A DNA stretch of 64,000 nucleotides from Solirubrobacterales bacterium (GTDB lineage Bacteria > Actinomycetota > Thermoleophilia > Solirubrobacterales > 70-9). The stretch lies in the NCBI GenBank assembly GCA_021155855.1, contig JAJNAZ010000004.1, forward strand, positions 1-64,000, read 5' to 3'. Numbering within the stretch: the stretch's first letter is position 1; each line of letters starts with the position of its first letter. A program made the position numbers and the translations under genes. Under the pieces are notes generated by a model. That model searched no databases, was not told where the DNA came from, and saw only the letters and a program-made list of their open reading frames with translations. This document shows positions 7,355 to 16,765 of this stretch, piece by piece.

Positions 7355-9768
7355 CTCGGGCCGCCGGGCGGAATCGCGAGCAGGGCACGCAGCCTGCGGC
7401 GCAGGCCGCCGTTGCTCGCGAGGGCGCGGCGCAGGGTCCGGCGGGCGGCGGGGCCGGGCGGGGCCGGCGAGCGTCGCGAGTAGCGATGCGCGCGCAGGGC
7501 GGCCGCGTAGCCGGCGACGGCGGAGCGGCCGGCGTTGTGGAAGCGGCGCTCGAGCCCGAGCAGGGTGGGCTCCCCGGACACGCTCCAGCCAAGCCGGCCG
7601 AGTGCGCGGCGAAACTCCCGCAGCTGTGCGTCGACCGCCTCCCCGGCGGCCAGTGCGCGGCGCCGGCGCCAGAAGACGACGCCGGTCGCGGCTCCGGCGG
7701 CGCCGGCGAGCCCGAGGCCCACCACCGCGATCGTGTCCCACGGTCCGCCGCCGTCGTCGACGGGGCCCAGGGTGCCGCCCTCGAGCGCGCGCTCGAGGCT
7801 GCGGGCGCGACCGATCCCCTGAGCCGGGGCCGACCCGCGGCCACGGAAGAAGGTGCCGACCTGGGAGTTCAGCGTCTGCGAAGCCGCCGGTGCGGCCGCC
7901 GGCGTGGGGTCGAAGGTGACCCAGCCGATGCCGCGGAAGTAGGCCTCGACCCAGGAGTGGGCATCGGTGTCACGGACCTCGTAGACGCCGCGCTCCTCGT
8001 CGAAGCTGCCGGGAGCGAAGCCGGAGACGACCCGGCTGGGAATGCCGACCATGCGCAGCATCAGCGCCATCGTGCCGGCGAACTGCTGGCAATAGCCGGA
8101 CTCGTCCGCGAACAGGAACGCGGCCAGGGGATAGGTGTGCTCCGGCACGTTCTGCGAGTAGTCGTAGCCCTGGCGCAGGTGACCCTCGATCGCCCGGGTG
8201 GCCGCGTACGGGGTCGTCGCGCCGGCGGTCAACCGGCGTGCGAGCCGGTAGACGCCGCCGTAGGGAGACGCCAGGACCGCGGCCCGCGCCTCGGGATCCC
8301 GGGTGCCCCAGAGTGGCATCGCGCGCGCGCGCGACGGGGCGAAGCCGGCGGCCACCGGCTCCTCGGCCTGCGCTCCGGCCCCGGCCGTCGACGAGGCCGG
8401 GCCGGCGTCGGGCTCCAACCACACGGTCGCCGGCAGGCCGACCAGGGTCGAGCGCCCGAACCGGGCTTCGGGATAGGTGGCCGGCGCGCGGCGCAGCTGA
8501 CCCTCGGTGGGCTGAGGCGCGTAGGCGACGATCGAATACTCGTCGCCGGTCTCCAGCGGCTCGTCGCCGATGCTGATGGTGCCGTCGGAGCTGGCGGTCG
8601 CCCCTTCGAGGCCCTGCTGCGCCTGGGGCGTCCCAGCGCCGATCGCGAGCCCGCTCGAGAGCGCCTCGACCTCGAAGCTCACCTGGGTGAGCCAGTTGCG
8701 GTGCCGGTCGGGCAGCTCGGCCCCGACAGCGCGCCGGCGGGCGTGCCGCTCGGCGGCCGCGAGCGCGTCCTCGCCGTGCGCACGTTGCCAGGTGAAGCCG
8801 TCGAAGCGGTCGAGCACGCTCGCCTTCCAATACAGCGCCCTGGTGCTTCGCACCTCCAGCAGCGTGGTCCCCTCGTGCGGCCAATCGAGCGGCCCGTAGG
8901 CATGATTCCAGTCGAAGGTCACCTCGCGGTCGCGGCCGAACCAATCCCAGCTCTCGTAATCCCACCACGGGCGCTCGGGATCCAGCTCCGCGGCCACCGG
9001 CAGGGCCAGCAGCCCGGCCCCCGCGACCGCCGCCGCCGCGACCATCGCTCGCCGCGGCTGCAGGCGCGGCATCCAGAGCCAGGCCACCGCGAGCGCCAGC
9101 AACAGCAGACCCCAGAGCAACTCGGCGCCCGGGGAGTCGAGCGTTGCGGCGATCGCGTACAGCGCGACCAGCGCGGCGAGCGCCAGGATGCGGCCCGGAG
9201 CCCGCCGGCGGGCCGGCCAGAAGGCGAGGGCCGACGCGAGCCCGAGCAGCAGTGGAGCGCCCATCAGCAAGGTCAGGCGCAGCCACACGTCGCCGCCGTC
9301 GTAGGGCATCTCGGTGTCCTCGATCCCCGCCAGCCCGAGACTCAGGTTGTCGAGCAGCTCGCCCCAGTGTCCGGGCAACAGCAGCCGTGCCGGAAGCCCG
9401 ACGGCGACCGCGGCGCAGGCCGTCGCTCCGAGCGCGATCGCGATCGCGGCGAGCCGGACGTAGGGGATCCGGTCGCGGCGAACCCGTAGCGCCGAGAGCG
9501 CCGCCCCACCCGCGGTGACGATTGCCAGCGCGAGCAGCAGGCGGCCGAGCGGCGAGTCGACGAGCAGCCGCGACCACTGCGAGACGCCCACCGCCCCGAG
9601 GGCTGCGAACAACGCCAGCTCGACCCCGATCCGCGACCCGGCAATGGGCCTAGGGCCGGGGTAACCGAGGCCGGGGCGGGGCGGCGACGCGCCGGTCGAC
9701 CCAGGGGCGGCCGGTGCCGGAGCCCGCTCGGCGACCCGCTCGGGAGCCGGTGTCGCGAGCCCGGTCAC
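7351..9768 (-). CDS. Membrane transglutaminase-like protein (TgpA type: DUF3488-transglutaminase-DUF4129)
   Basis: An 805-residue membrane protein. The first 270 residues hold about seven hydrophobic helices (DUF3488-like), followed by an extracytoplasmic region. The transglutaminase core has C560 in DESGYCQQFAGT, H604 in DTDAHSWVEAY and an Asp in VTFDPTP about 15 residues later, so the Cys-His-Asp triad is complete. A further helix near residue 680 and a C-terminal cytoplasmic DUF4129-like tail follow. Family members (P. aeruginosa TgpA) are envelope-located, and the actual cross-linking or hydrolysis substrate is not known. It overlaps the DUF58 gene by four bases upstream and the VOC gene downstream, as expected for the MoxR/DUF58/TgpA module. 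Confidence 0.93.
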   Translation of the reverse strand: MTGLATPAPERVAERAPAPAAPGSTGASPPRPGLGYPGPRPIAGSRIGVELALFAALGAVGVSQWSRLLVDSPLGRLLLALAIVTAGGAALSALRVRRDRIPYVRLAAIAIALGATACAAVAVGLPARLLLPGHWGELLDNLSLGLAGIEDTEMPYDGGDVWLRLTLLMGAPLLLGLASALAFWPARRRAPGRILALAALVALYAIAATLDSPGAELLWGLLLLALAVAWLWMPRLQPRRAMVAAAAVAGAGLLALPVAAELDPERPWWDYESWDWFGRDREVTFDWNHAYGPLDWPHEGTTLLEVRSTRALYWKASVLDRFDGFTWQRAHGEDALAAAERHARRRAVGAELPDRHRNWLTQVSFEVEALSSGLAIGAGTPQAQQGLEGATASSDGTISIGDEPLETGDEYSIVAYAPQPTEGQLRRAPATYPEARFGRSTLVGLPATVWLEPDAGPASSTAGAGAQAEEPVAAGFAPSRARAMPLWGTRDPEARAAVLASPYGGVYRLARRLTAGATTPYAATRAIEGHLRQGYDYSQNVPEHTYPLAAFLFADESGYCQQFAGTMALMLRMVGIPSRVVSGFAPGSFDEERGVYEVRDTDAHSWVEAYFRGIGWVTFDPTPAAAPAASQTLNSQVGTFFRGRGSAPAQGIGRARSLERALEGGTLGPVDDGGGPWDTIAVVGLGLAGAAGAATGVVFWRRRRALAAGEAVDAQLREFRRALGRLGWSVSGEPTLLGLERRFHNAGRSAVAGYAAALRAHRYSRRSPAPPGPAARRTLRRALASNGGLRRRLRALLAIPPGGPR

Positions 9769-10877
9769 GCGACCGTCCTAGTGACGCGCCGGGGGCCGGC
9801 GCCGAAGAGCCTGCCCTCGCAACCGGCGACGGTGAACGCGGCCCGGCGGCCGCCGGCCGCCGCCGGGGCGACGACGTAGCGGGGTGCGGCGCCGGTGCGA
9901 AGCGCCTGCGGGAGCGCCGGTCGCGGGGACGCGGTGACCCAGAACACGGCGCCGGAGCGGATCGTCCTCGAGACCGGCGGCGCCGTCGCGCCGGGCTCGA
10001 CCAGCGCCAGCCGCGCGTGCACCTGCGGCCAGGTCCGCATGTCGGGCTCGATCTCCGTCGGCCGGCGGTCACCGGGGAGCAGTGCCGCGCACCCACCGGA
10101 GGCGGCCAGATGCACGCACAGTGATGCGGCCGCTCTCACCGCTGCGTCCAGCGACCCGGCGTCGGCGGGACTGCTCGCGTCGAGGGCGACCAGCGGCGCG
10201 GCGTCGGCTCCGGCGACCAGCCGGCGCTCGATCAACTCGCCGGTGCGCGCGACCGCGGGCCAGTGGATTCGCGACGCGGGGCTGCCCTCGCGATAGGCGC
10301 GCAATCCGTCGACCTCGAACTCGATCGCCCGCGCGTCCAGCTTGCTCGCCGCGGCGCCGTCCTCGAGTCCTGCGAGCGCGCTCGGCCGCGTGCCGCCCGC
10401 GCCCCGGGCGGCGGTCATCACCGGCTCCACCCGCGGCAGCACTAGCAACTCACCAGGGTCGCCGCTCTCCACGGTCCTGACCCAGAGGCCGAGCGGATCG
10501 CGGACCTCGAGCCGGGCGGGGACGAGGCGGCGCCGCCCACGTCCGCGCAGGAAGACATCCGCGGCGTGGGCGCCGGGCCAGCGCGGCCCGATCGCGATCG
10601 GCGTCGCCAGCAGCGGGTCGGTGAGCTCGCCCCCCGGTGGCGGCAGCCGCCCGCCGAGCGCCGTCAGTCGCACCGGGTAGGGGTCGTCCTCGACCACGCG
10701 CGCCGGCCCGGCTGCGCGCACCAGCAGCCGGGCCCGCGACAGCTCGACCCAGAGGACCGCGACCAGCGCGAGAACGAGCATCCCCACGCCCGGGACCAGC
10801 AGCGAGGGCGAGTCGAAGCCGGCGCCGACGAGCAGCAGCGCGACGCCGAGAAGGGCGGCGGTCGGCGCTCCGGTCAT
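9765..10877 (-). CDS. DUF58 domain protein
   Basis: A 370-residue protein with two N-terminal hydrophobic helices (TAALLGVALLLVGAGF and LLVPGVGMLVLALVAVLW) and a C-terminal DUF58 domain. The hallmark is ...LRAYREGSPASRIHWPAVARTGEL (about residues 194-217), ending in a von Willebrand-like 'PLVALDASSPAD' strand with a MIDAS-like DASSP. DUF58 proteins work with MoxR AAA+ ATPases, apparently as VWA-type partners in envelope stress or assembly, though the mechanism is poorly known. It starts 22 bases after the MoxR gene and overlaps the transglutaminase gene in an ATGA-type junction. Confidence 0.9.
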   Translation of the reverse strand: MTGAPTAALLGVALLLVGAGFDSPSLLVPGVGMLVLALVAVLWVELSRARLLVRAAGPARVVEDDPYPVRLTALGGRLPPPGGELTDPLLATPIAIGPRWPGAHAADVFLRGRGRRRLVPARLEVRDPLGLWVRTVESGDPGELLVLPRVEPVMTAARGAGGTRPSALAGLEDGAAASKLDARAIEFEVDGLRAYREGSPASRIHWPAVARTGELIERRLVAGADAAPLVALDASSPADAGSLDAAVRAAASLCVHLAASGGCAALLPGDRRPTEIEPDMRTWPQVHARLALVEPGATAPPVSRTIRSGAVFWVTASPRPALPQALRTGAAPRYVVAPAAAGGRRAAFTVAGCEGRLFGAGPRRVTRTVA

Positions 10878-10899
10878 CGCCGGCTGAGGCCCGGAGGCA

Positions 10900-11850
<951 letters not shown>

Positions 11851-12479
11851 ACATCCATGGTACGAGGCGGCGCCCGGTTGCGATTCAAGCGCCCACCGAA
11901 GGCGCCCGCGATAGCTGGCGAAGCCGCGGTTCAGCCGTTCGGGACCTGCCTGTCTGAACAGAGCGCAACCCGCCGAGAGCGGAGGCGAAGCTGAGCATTT
12001 GGGCGGAGTTGCGTGGGGGGCGGGCGGGCTAGCGGTGGCGTCTGCCGGGGTTACGCCACGGCGCCCGCTCCCCTGTTTGCGCCCCGGTCGCGCGACTCGC
12101 GGGCGGCAGGCCAACCCGAGCCGGCGGCGATCGTCGCCGCGCCCGGCAAGGTAGAGATGGTGCCGGACGAGGCTGTGTGCGGGCGGTCACACAAAGAAAA
12201 TGCGATCCGGGGGGACTCTCTCCGCCTGCCTCGCGCGTAGCCTTCGCGCGACGAAGCTTTGTGAGTCGCCTTTGAGAGGTCCTTCCGCTTGGCTTTCGCG
12301 GTGGTTTCCTCTCTCCCGAATCGCAGGCACGACCTTAGACCCGGGGCGGGGGAAAAGCAAGGGATGCTCAGTCGCAATCTCGCAAAGTGCGAACAAACCC
12401 TGTCAACGACGAGGGCCCGCGGGCCCGATCACGGCACGCAACCGACCTCGCAGATCCTCACGCCGTTAGCCTCGCGCCC
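11851..12479. other. 629-base intergenic stretch with a candidate structured RNA
   Basis: No convincing protein gene lies between the divergent MoxR and SDR genes. The part from about 12180 to 12400 is less GC-rich than its surroundings and holds nested inverted repeats. GAGAGG (12274-12279) pairs with CCTCTC (12308-12313) and encloses CCGC (12285-12288) with GCGG (12298-12301). A separate stem CTTCG/CGAAG closes 12242-12256. The structure could form on either strand. It may be a leader, a riboswitch or a free small RNA; I could not match it to a known family. Promoters for both flanking genes must also lie here. Confidence 0.4.
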
Positions 12480-13220
12480 GTGAAAGAGCGACCGCGGATC
12501 GCGTTGGTCACCGGCGCCTCGAGCGGGATCGGGGAGGCGACCGTGCGCGTGCTCGCCACCGAGGGCTTCGAGACGATCGCCGCGGCTCGCCGGCTCGAGC
12601 GCTGTCAGCGGCTCGCGGCGGAGGTCGGCGGGCGGGCGCTGCGCCTCGACGTCTCCGACCGGGCGTCGGTGGCCGAGCTCGCGGAAGCGGTGTCCGAGGT
12701 CGACGTCGTCGTCCACAGCGCCGGCGGGGCACTCGGGCTCGACCCGGTCGAGGACGCCGACGAGGGCGGGTGGCGGGAGATGTGGGAGTCGAACGTCGCC
12801 GGGGTGATGCGGGTGACCAAGGCCCTTATGGCGGCGCTGCGAGCGGGTCGCGACCCGCAGATCGTGATCGTGGGCTCGGTCGCGGGGGTCGAGGTCTATG
12901 AGGGCGGAGGCGGCTACACCGCCGCCAAGTACGCGGCGCACGCACTCGCCCAGACCCTGCGCCTGGAGCTGCTCGCCGACGAGATCAGGGTGACCGAGGT
13001 GGCGCCGGGGATGGTCGAGACCGAGTTCTCGCTGGTGCGTTTCGAGGGTGACTCCGAGCGCGCCGCGGATGTCTACCGTGGGCTCGAGCCGCTGCGCGCC
13101 GGCGACGTCGCCGACGCGATCGCGTTCTGCGTCACCCGGCCCGCCCACGTCGACGTCGACTACCTCGGGATCAAGCCCACGGCGCAGGCAACGGCGAAGA
13201 TCGCGTATCGGCGCGAGTAG
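12480..13220 (+). CDS. Short-chain dehydrogenase/reductase (classical SDR)
   Basis: A 246-residue NAD(P)-dependent oxidoreductase. The Rossmann motif VTGASSGIGEATVRVL (about residues 8-23), the HSAGGA strand (replacing NNAG), a Ser in VGSVAG and the catalytic GYTAAKYAAHA (Y-x-x-x-K) are all in order. AARRLERC after the second strand suggests an NADP preference, because Arg residues follow the turn. The GTG at 12480 is chosen because upstream residues are not family-like. It is monocistronic and convergent with the ABC ATPase, whose stop is 12 bases away. Closest general class is 'YdfG/serine 3-dehydrogenase-like'; substrate unknown. Confidence 0.9.
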   Translation: MKERPRIALVTGASSGIGEATVRVLATEGFETIAAARRLERCQRLAAEVGGRALRLDVSDRASVAELAEAVSEVDVVVHSAGGALGLDPVEDADEGGWREMWESNVAGVMRVTKALMAALRAGRDPQIVIVGSVAGVEVYEGGGGYTAAKYAAHALAQTLRLELLADEIRVTEVAPGMVETEFSLVRFEGDSERAADVYRGLEPLRAGDVADAIAFCVTRPAHVDVDYLGIKPTAQATAKIAYRRE

Positions 13221-13232
13221 CGGGGGCAGGCG

Positions 13233-14027
13233 CTAGACGTCTGCGAGCTGGATCGGCCCGGAGGTGGCGCCGGCGACGAGCTGGCGCACCAGGGGGTCGT
13301 CGGAACCGAGCACCGCATCGGCCTCGCCGCTGGAGACGACGCGCCCGTCGTGGATCACCGCGACGTGGTCGGCCAGCTTTCGCGCCGCCCGCATGTGGTG
13401 GGTCGTGACCAGAAAGGTGGCCCCGGTCTCACGCTGGACGTCGGCGAGCATGCCGCAGAGCAGGGCGAGCCGGACGCCGTCGATGCCGCTGTCGAAGTCG
13501 TCGATGATCACGATCTCGGCCTGCAGCGCGAGCGCGCGGGCGATCGCCACGCGCTTGCACATCCCGGCCGAGAGATGCTCGGGCATCGCCGCGGCGCGGT
13601 CCGCGAGTCCGACCATCCCCAGGTACTCCATCGTCACCTCTCGCACCCGCTCCTCCGACCAGCGATTTCGCTGGCGCAGAGCGAAGGCGACGTTCTCGTA
13701 CACGTTGAGTGAGAAGAACAGGCCGCAGGTGAACGGCAACGTGCCCTGAAGCACGACGCTCATCGACTGCCTGACCTCGTACAGCTCGCCATCGGTGAGC
13801 GCGGCGAGGTCGCGGCCGGCGACGCGCACGGCGCCCCGCTCGGGGTGAAGCAAGCCGATGACGTGACTGATGGTGACCGTCTTGCCCGCTCCGGAAGGGC
13901 CGAGCAGCACCGTGATCGCGCCGGCCGGCACCGTGAGATCGACGCCGTCGAGCACGCGCTCGGAACCGAAGCTCTTGACCACGTCGACGAGCTCGATCGC
14001 GGCCCCGGGCTTTCGCGCGGCCGGCAC
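13233..14027 (-). CDS. Orphan ABC-transporter ATPase of the MlaF/Mkl type, with altered Walker B
   Basis: A 264-residue ABC ATPase. Walker A is GPSGAGKT (43-50), the Q-loop glutamine is Q94 in VVLQGTLPF, the signature is LSAGM (152-156) and the switch histidine is H210. Overall order and spacing resemble the lipid-transport ATPases MlaF/Mkl of Mce and Mla systems. The Walker B region reads IVIIDDFDSGID: the catalytic Glu that normally follows the Walker B Asp is D177, and the usual Pro-Thr is Phe-Asp. No permease, MCE or substrate-binding gene is adjacent; upstream is divergent metF, downstream the convergent SDR. It may be a slow or regulatory ATPase, or its permease may be elsewhere. Confidence 0.85.
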   Translation of the reverse strand: MPAARKPGAAIELVDVVKSFGSERVLDGVDLTVPAGAITVLLGPSGAGKTVTISHVIGLLHPERGAVRVAGRDLAALTDGELYEVRQSMSVVLQGTLPFTCGLFFSLNVYENVAFALRQRNRWSEERVREVTMEYLGMVGLADRAAAMPEHLSAGMCKRVAIARALALQAEIVIIDDFDSGIDGVRLALLCGMLADVQRETGATFLVTTHHMRAARKLADHVAVIHDGRVVSSGEADAVLGSDDPLVRQLVAGATSGPIQLADV

Positions 14028-14061
14028 GTCCTCCAGCTTAGTGGCTCTACCATCACCGGCG

Positions 14062-14994
14062 ATGCGGATCGACGAGCTGCTCGCGCACCAGCGGCCGGTG
14101 TTCTCGGTCGAGTTCTTCCCGCCGAAGACGCCGACCGGCTTCGAGCTGCTGTTTGAGACCGTCGAGGCGCTGAAGCCGCTCGGCCCCGACTACGTCTCGG
14201 TCACCTACGGCGCCGGCGGCGCCACCCGGGACGGCACGGTCGAGATCGCGCAGCGGATCAAGTCCGAGCACGGGATCGAGGTGATGGCGCACCTGAGCTG
14301 CGTCGGGGAGACCCGCGAGGGGCTGGCGACGATCCTCGACCGATTCGCCTCGATCGGGGTCGAAAACGTGCTCGCGCTGCGCGGTGACCCGCCGCGCGGC
14401 GAAACCGAGTTCACGCCGCCCGCCGACGGGCTCTCGAGCGCAGCGGAGCTGACCGGCTACATCAGCGAGCGCTACGACTTCACCATCGGCGGGGCTTGCT
14501 TCCCCGAGGTCCACCCCGAGGCCGACAGCCTCGAGGCGGACCTCGATTACCTGAAGACCAAGGTCACCGCCGGCGCCGGATTCTTGATTACCCAGCTCTT
14601 CTTCGATAACCGGGTCTACTTCGACTTCGTCGCCGCGGCCCGCGAGCGGGGGATCGACGTCCCGATCATCCCCGGGGTGATCCCGATCACCAGCTACGGC
14701 CAGGTGGCGCGCATCTGCGAGCTCTGCGACGCCTCGATTCCGGACGATCTGAGCGCGGCGATGGACGCGCTCCGCGGCGATCCCGACGCCGAGGCGCTTC
14801 TCGGGGTGGCCTACGCCGCCCGCCAATGCGAAGAGCTACTCGCCGCAGGGGCTCCCGGGATCCACTTCTACGCCCTCAATCGAGCTCCGGGGACGCGCGC
14901 GGTGCTCGCCGCCTTGCGCGCCTCACGCCCCTGGGAGCGCGCCTCCCGAGGCGCGCCGGAGCAGCGGGCGGCGTCTTTAGACTCAGCGCGCTGA
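14062..14994 (+). CDS. metF: 5,10-methylenetetrahydrofolate reductase
   Basis: A 310-residue FAD-dependent TIM-barrel enzyme that reduces 5,10-methylene-THF to 5-methyl-THF for methionine synthesis. SVEFFPPKT (residues about 14-22) holds the catalytic Glu, VSVTYGAGG the folate/FAD loop, LALRGDPP the FAD-binding loop and FDNRVYFDF the late helix. GIHFYALNR near the end is also characteristic. Start ATG 14062 is 34 bases from the divergent ABC gene. The stop overlaps the next gene's ATG by one base (TGATG), so the hydrolase downstream is probably translated by coupling. Confidence 0.96.
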   Translation: MRIDELLAHQRPVFSVEFFPPKTPTGFELLFETVEALKPLGPDYVSVTYGAGGATRDGTVEIAQRIKSEHGIEVMAHLSCVGETREGLATILDRFASIGVENVLALRGDPPRGETEFTPPADGLSSAAELTGYISERYDFTIGGACFPEVHPEADSLEADLDYLKTKVTAGAGFLITQLFFDNRVYFDFVAAARERGIDVPIIPGVIPITSYGQVARICELCDASIPDDLSAAMDALRGDPDAEALLGVAYAARQCEELLAAGAPGIHFYALNRAPGTRAVLAALRASRPWERASRGAPEQRAASLDSAR

Positions 14995-15854
14995 TGGCTC
15001 CTGTGGAGGGCTCTTTCCGCTACGGCGGCTACCGGATCGCGTTCGCCGAGTACGGGCGCGGCGAACGGGCGCTGGTGCTGGTCCACGGGCTGCTGATGAA
15101 CCGGCACATGTACGACAACCTGGCGCCGGAGATGGCCTCGCGCGGCTACCGGGTGATCACCGTCGACCTGCTCGGCCATGGCGCCTCCGACCAGCCCGCC
15201 GACATGCGCGCCTACAGCATGTCCGCCTTCTCCGACCAACTCGCGGCCCTCTGCGACCACCTCGAGCTCGACCGGCCGGTGGTCGGCGGCACTTCGCTCG
15301 GCGCCAACGTCGCGCTGGAGATGGCGACCCGGCATCCGTGCGCCGCGAGGGCGCTGTTCATCGAGATGCCGGTGCTCGACAACGCGCTGGTGGCCGCCGG
15401 GCTGATCTTCCTCCCGATCCTGGTTGCGCTGCGGGTCGGCAAACCGGCGCTGCGCGGGATCGCCGCGCTCACCAACCGGATCCCGCGCTCCAACTTCTTG
15501 ATCGACATCCTGCTCGACTGGACCCGGCGCCCCCCCGAGGCGTCCGAGGCGGTGCTCGAGGGGCTGCTGTTCGGCCGCACGGCGCCGCCGCGCGAGGAGC
15601 GCGAGCTGATCGGCCTGCCGGCGCTCGTGATCGGGCACCCGGCGGATCCGCTGCACCCGTTCTCGGACTCCGACATGCTGGCCGAGGAGCTGCCGGGCGC
15701 GCGCCTCGTGAACGCCGAGTCGATCTTCGAATGGCGGATCAACCCCGGACGCCTCGACGACGAGCTCGCGGCCTTCATCGCCGAGGCCTACGCGAGCGAG
15801 GAAGCCGAGAGCGCGGCCGGCGCGGCAACTAGCGGCGACCGGCCTCGACCTTGA
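14994..15854 (+). CDS. Alpha/beta hydrolase
   Basis: A 286-residue alpha/beta-hydrolase fold enzyme. The oxyanion region is VLVHGLLMNRHMYDNLAP, the nucleophile elbow is GGTSLGANVA (G-x-S-x-G), and VIGHPADPLHPFSD carries the likely acid Asp and nearby His. A hydrophobic cap segment (AAGLIFLPILVALRVG) could associate with membrane or bind a lipid-like substrate. Translation is coupled to metF through TGATG, but no functional link to folate metabolism is apparent. Esterase, lipase or haloperoxidase-like roles cannot be separated from sequence alone. Confidence 0.88.
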   Translation: MAPVEGSFRYGGYRIAFAEYGRGERALVLVHGLLMNRHMYDNLAPEMASRGYRVITVDLLGHGASDQPADMRAYSMSAFSDQLAALCDHLELDRPVVGGTSLGANVALEMATRHPCAARALFIEMPVLDNALVAAGLIFLPILVALRVGKPALRGIAALTNRIPRSNFLIDILLDWTRRPPEASEAVLEGLLFGRTAPPREERELIGLPALVIGHPADPLHPFSDSDMLAEELPGARLVNAESIFEWRINPGRLDDELAAFIAEAYASEEAESAAGAATSGDRPRP

Positions 15855-15891
15855 GCTTGGATTAGGGCGCTCACGCTAGTCTGCGGCGCCG

Positions 15892-16665
15892 GTGAGCACC
15901 AAGCAGGAACGAGAACGCCGCCGGGCCGAGCGGCTCGAGGCCGAGAAGCGCGAGGCGTCCGCCGAGCGGCGGCGGCTGATCCTCGGCTACGCCGTCGCCG
16001 GGGTGCTCACCCTGGCGGTCGTAGTCGGGATCGTGATCGTGATCGCCGGCAGCGGCGACGGCAACGGCGCCACAGTCGACGGCGAGGAGATCTCCGAGGC
16101 CGCCCATATCGAGGTCCAGAGCGGCTCGATCAACGGCCTCGCGGCCGACGAGCGCGAGGGCACCCCGCCCCCCGCCGTCGAGCAGGGCGACCTCGAGATC
16201 GCCGCCAAGGAGGCGGGCTGCGAGCTGCGGCTCGAGCTCCGCGACGAGGGCAACACGCACCTGCGACCGAGTGACGAGCCGCCCGACTACAAGACCGACC
16301 CGCCGACCTCGGGCAACCACATCGTGCCGCCGCGCCAGCAGGCCGATGGTGCCTACAGCGAGTACCCCGACCCGATGTTCACGGTGCATTCGCTCGAGCA
16401 CGGCCGGATCGCGGTTCAGTACTCGCCCGACCTGCCAGAGGACCAGCAGCTCGAGCTCAAGGGGCTCTTCGACGAGGACTTCGACGGCATGCTGCTGTTC
16501 CCCAACCCGGAGATGCCCTACGACGTCGCGGCGACGGCGTGGACGCAGATGATCGGCTGTCCGACCTACGAGGGCCAGGCGACGATCGACGCGCTCAGGG
16601 CCTTCCGCGACACATACCGCGGTCAGGGCCCCGAGCCGGTGCCGGTCGTGATCCCGGACGCCTAG
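15892..16665 (+). CDS. DUF3105 membrane-anchored protein
   Basis: A 257-residue protein with a charged cytoplasmic N-terminus (KQERERRRAERLEAEKREA), a single membrane helix at about residues 29-52 and an extracytoplasmic DUF3105 domain. Typical DUF3105 landmarks are the DPPTSGNH segment, a VHSLEHGRIAVQYSPDL strand and a final region with P-x-M-P-Y-D. Two cysteines (in EAGCELRL and MIGCPTY) may form a disulfide. The family is common in actinobacteria and has no known function. The start is a GTG at 15892. A hairpin follows the stop (16673-16687). Confidence 0.85.
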   Translation: MSTKQERERRRAERLEAEKREASAERRRLILGYAVAGVLTLAVVVGIVIVIAGSGDGNGATVDGEEISEAAHIEVQSGSINGLAADEREGTPPPAVEQGDLEIAAKEAGCELRLELRDEGNTHLRPSDEPPDYKTDPPTSGNHIVPPRQQADGAYSEYPDPMFTVHSLEHGRIAVQYSPDLPEDQQLELKGLFDEDFDGMLLFPNPEMPYDVAATAWTQMIGCPTYEGQATIDALRAFRDTYRGQGPEPVPVVIPDA

Positions 16666-16672
16666 TTCCACC

Positions 16673-16687
16673 CCGCCGGTTCGGCGG
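16673..16687 (+). terminator. Possible terminator hairpin after the DUF3105 gene
   Basis: CCGCCG-GTT-CGGCGG is a perfect six-base stem with a three-base loop, eight bases after the DUF3105 stop. No T-run follows, so it is at best a hairpin-only terminator of the kind often proposed in high-GC bacteria. Confidence 0.35.
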
Positions 16688-16765
16688 ACCGCGAAAGCCC
16701 TGGAAATCTGGCACTGTGGCGGCGCAGGGGCGCATCCATCGCCCCTCACACGGGTTGCTAGGGAA

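Noticed and set aside
7486..9489. Long plus-strand frame opposite the transglutaminase gene
   Set aside because: Low-complexity Arg/Gly/Ala composition and no motif; the minus-strand gene has a full catalytic triad.
11851..12114. N-terminal extension of the MoxR ATPase
   Set aside because: The in-frame residues are Pro/Arg/Ser-rich and unlike the family; the domain starts cleanly near 11850.
12200..12330. Glycine, c-di-AMP or c-di-GMP riboswitch on the minus strand
   Set aside because: GGGAGAG and CTCTCA segments look glycine-like, but the conserved GCCGAAGG core is missing; key c-di-AMP and c-di-GMP blocks are also absent.
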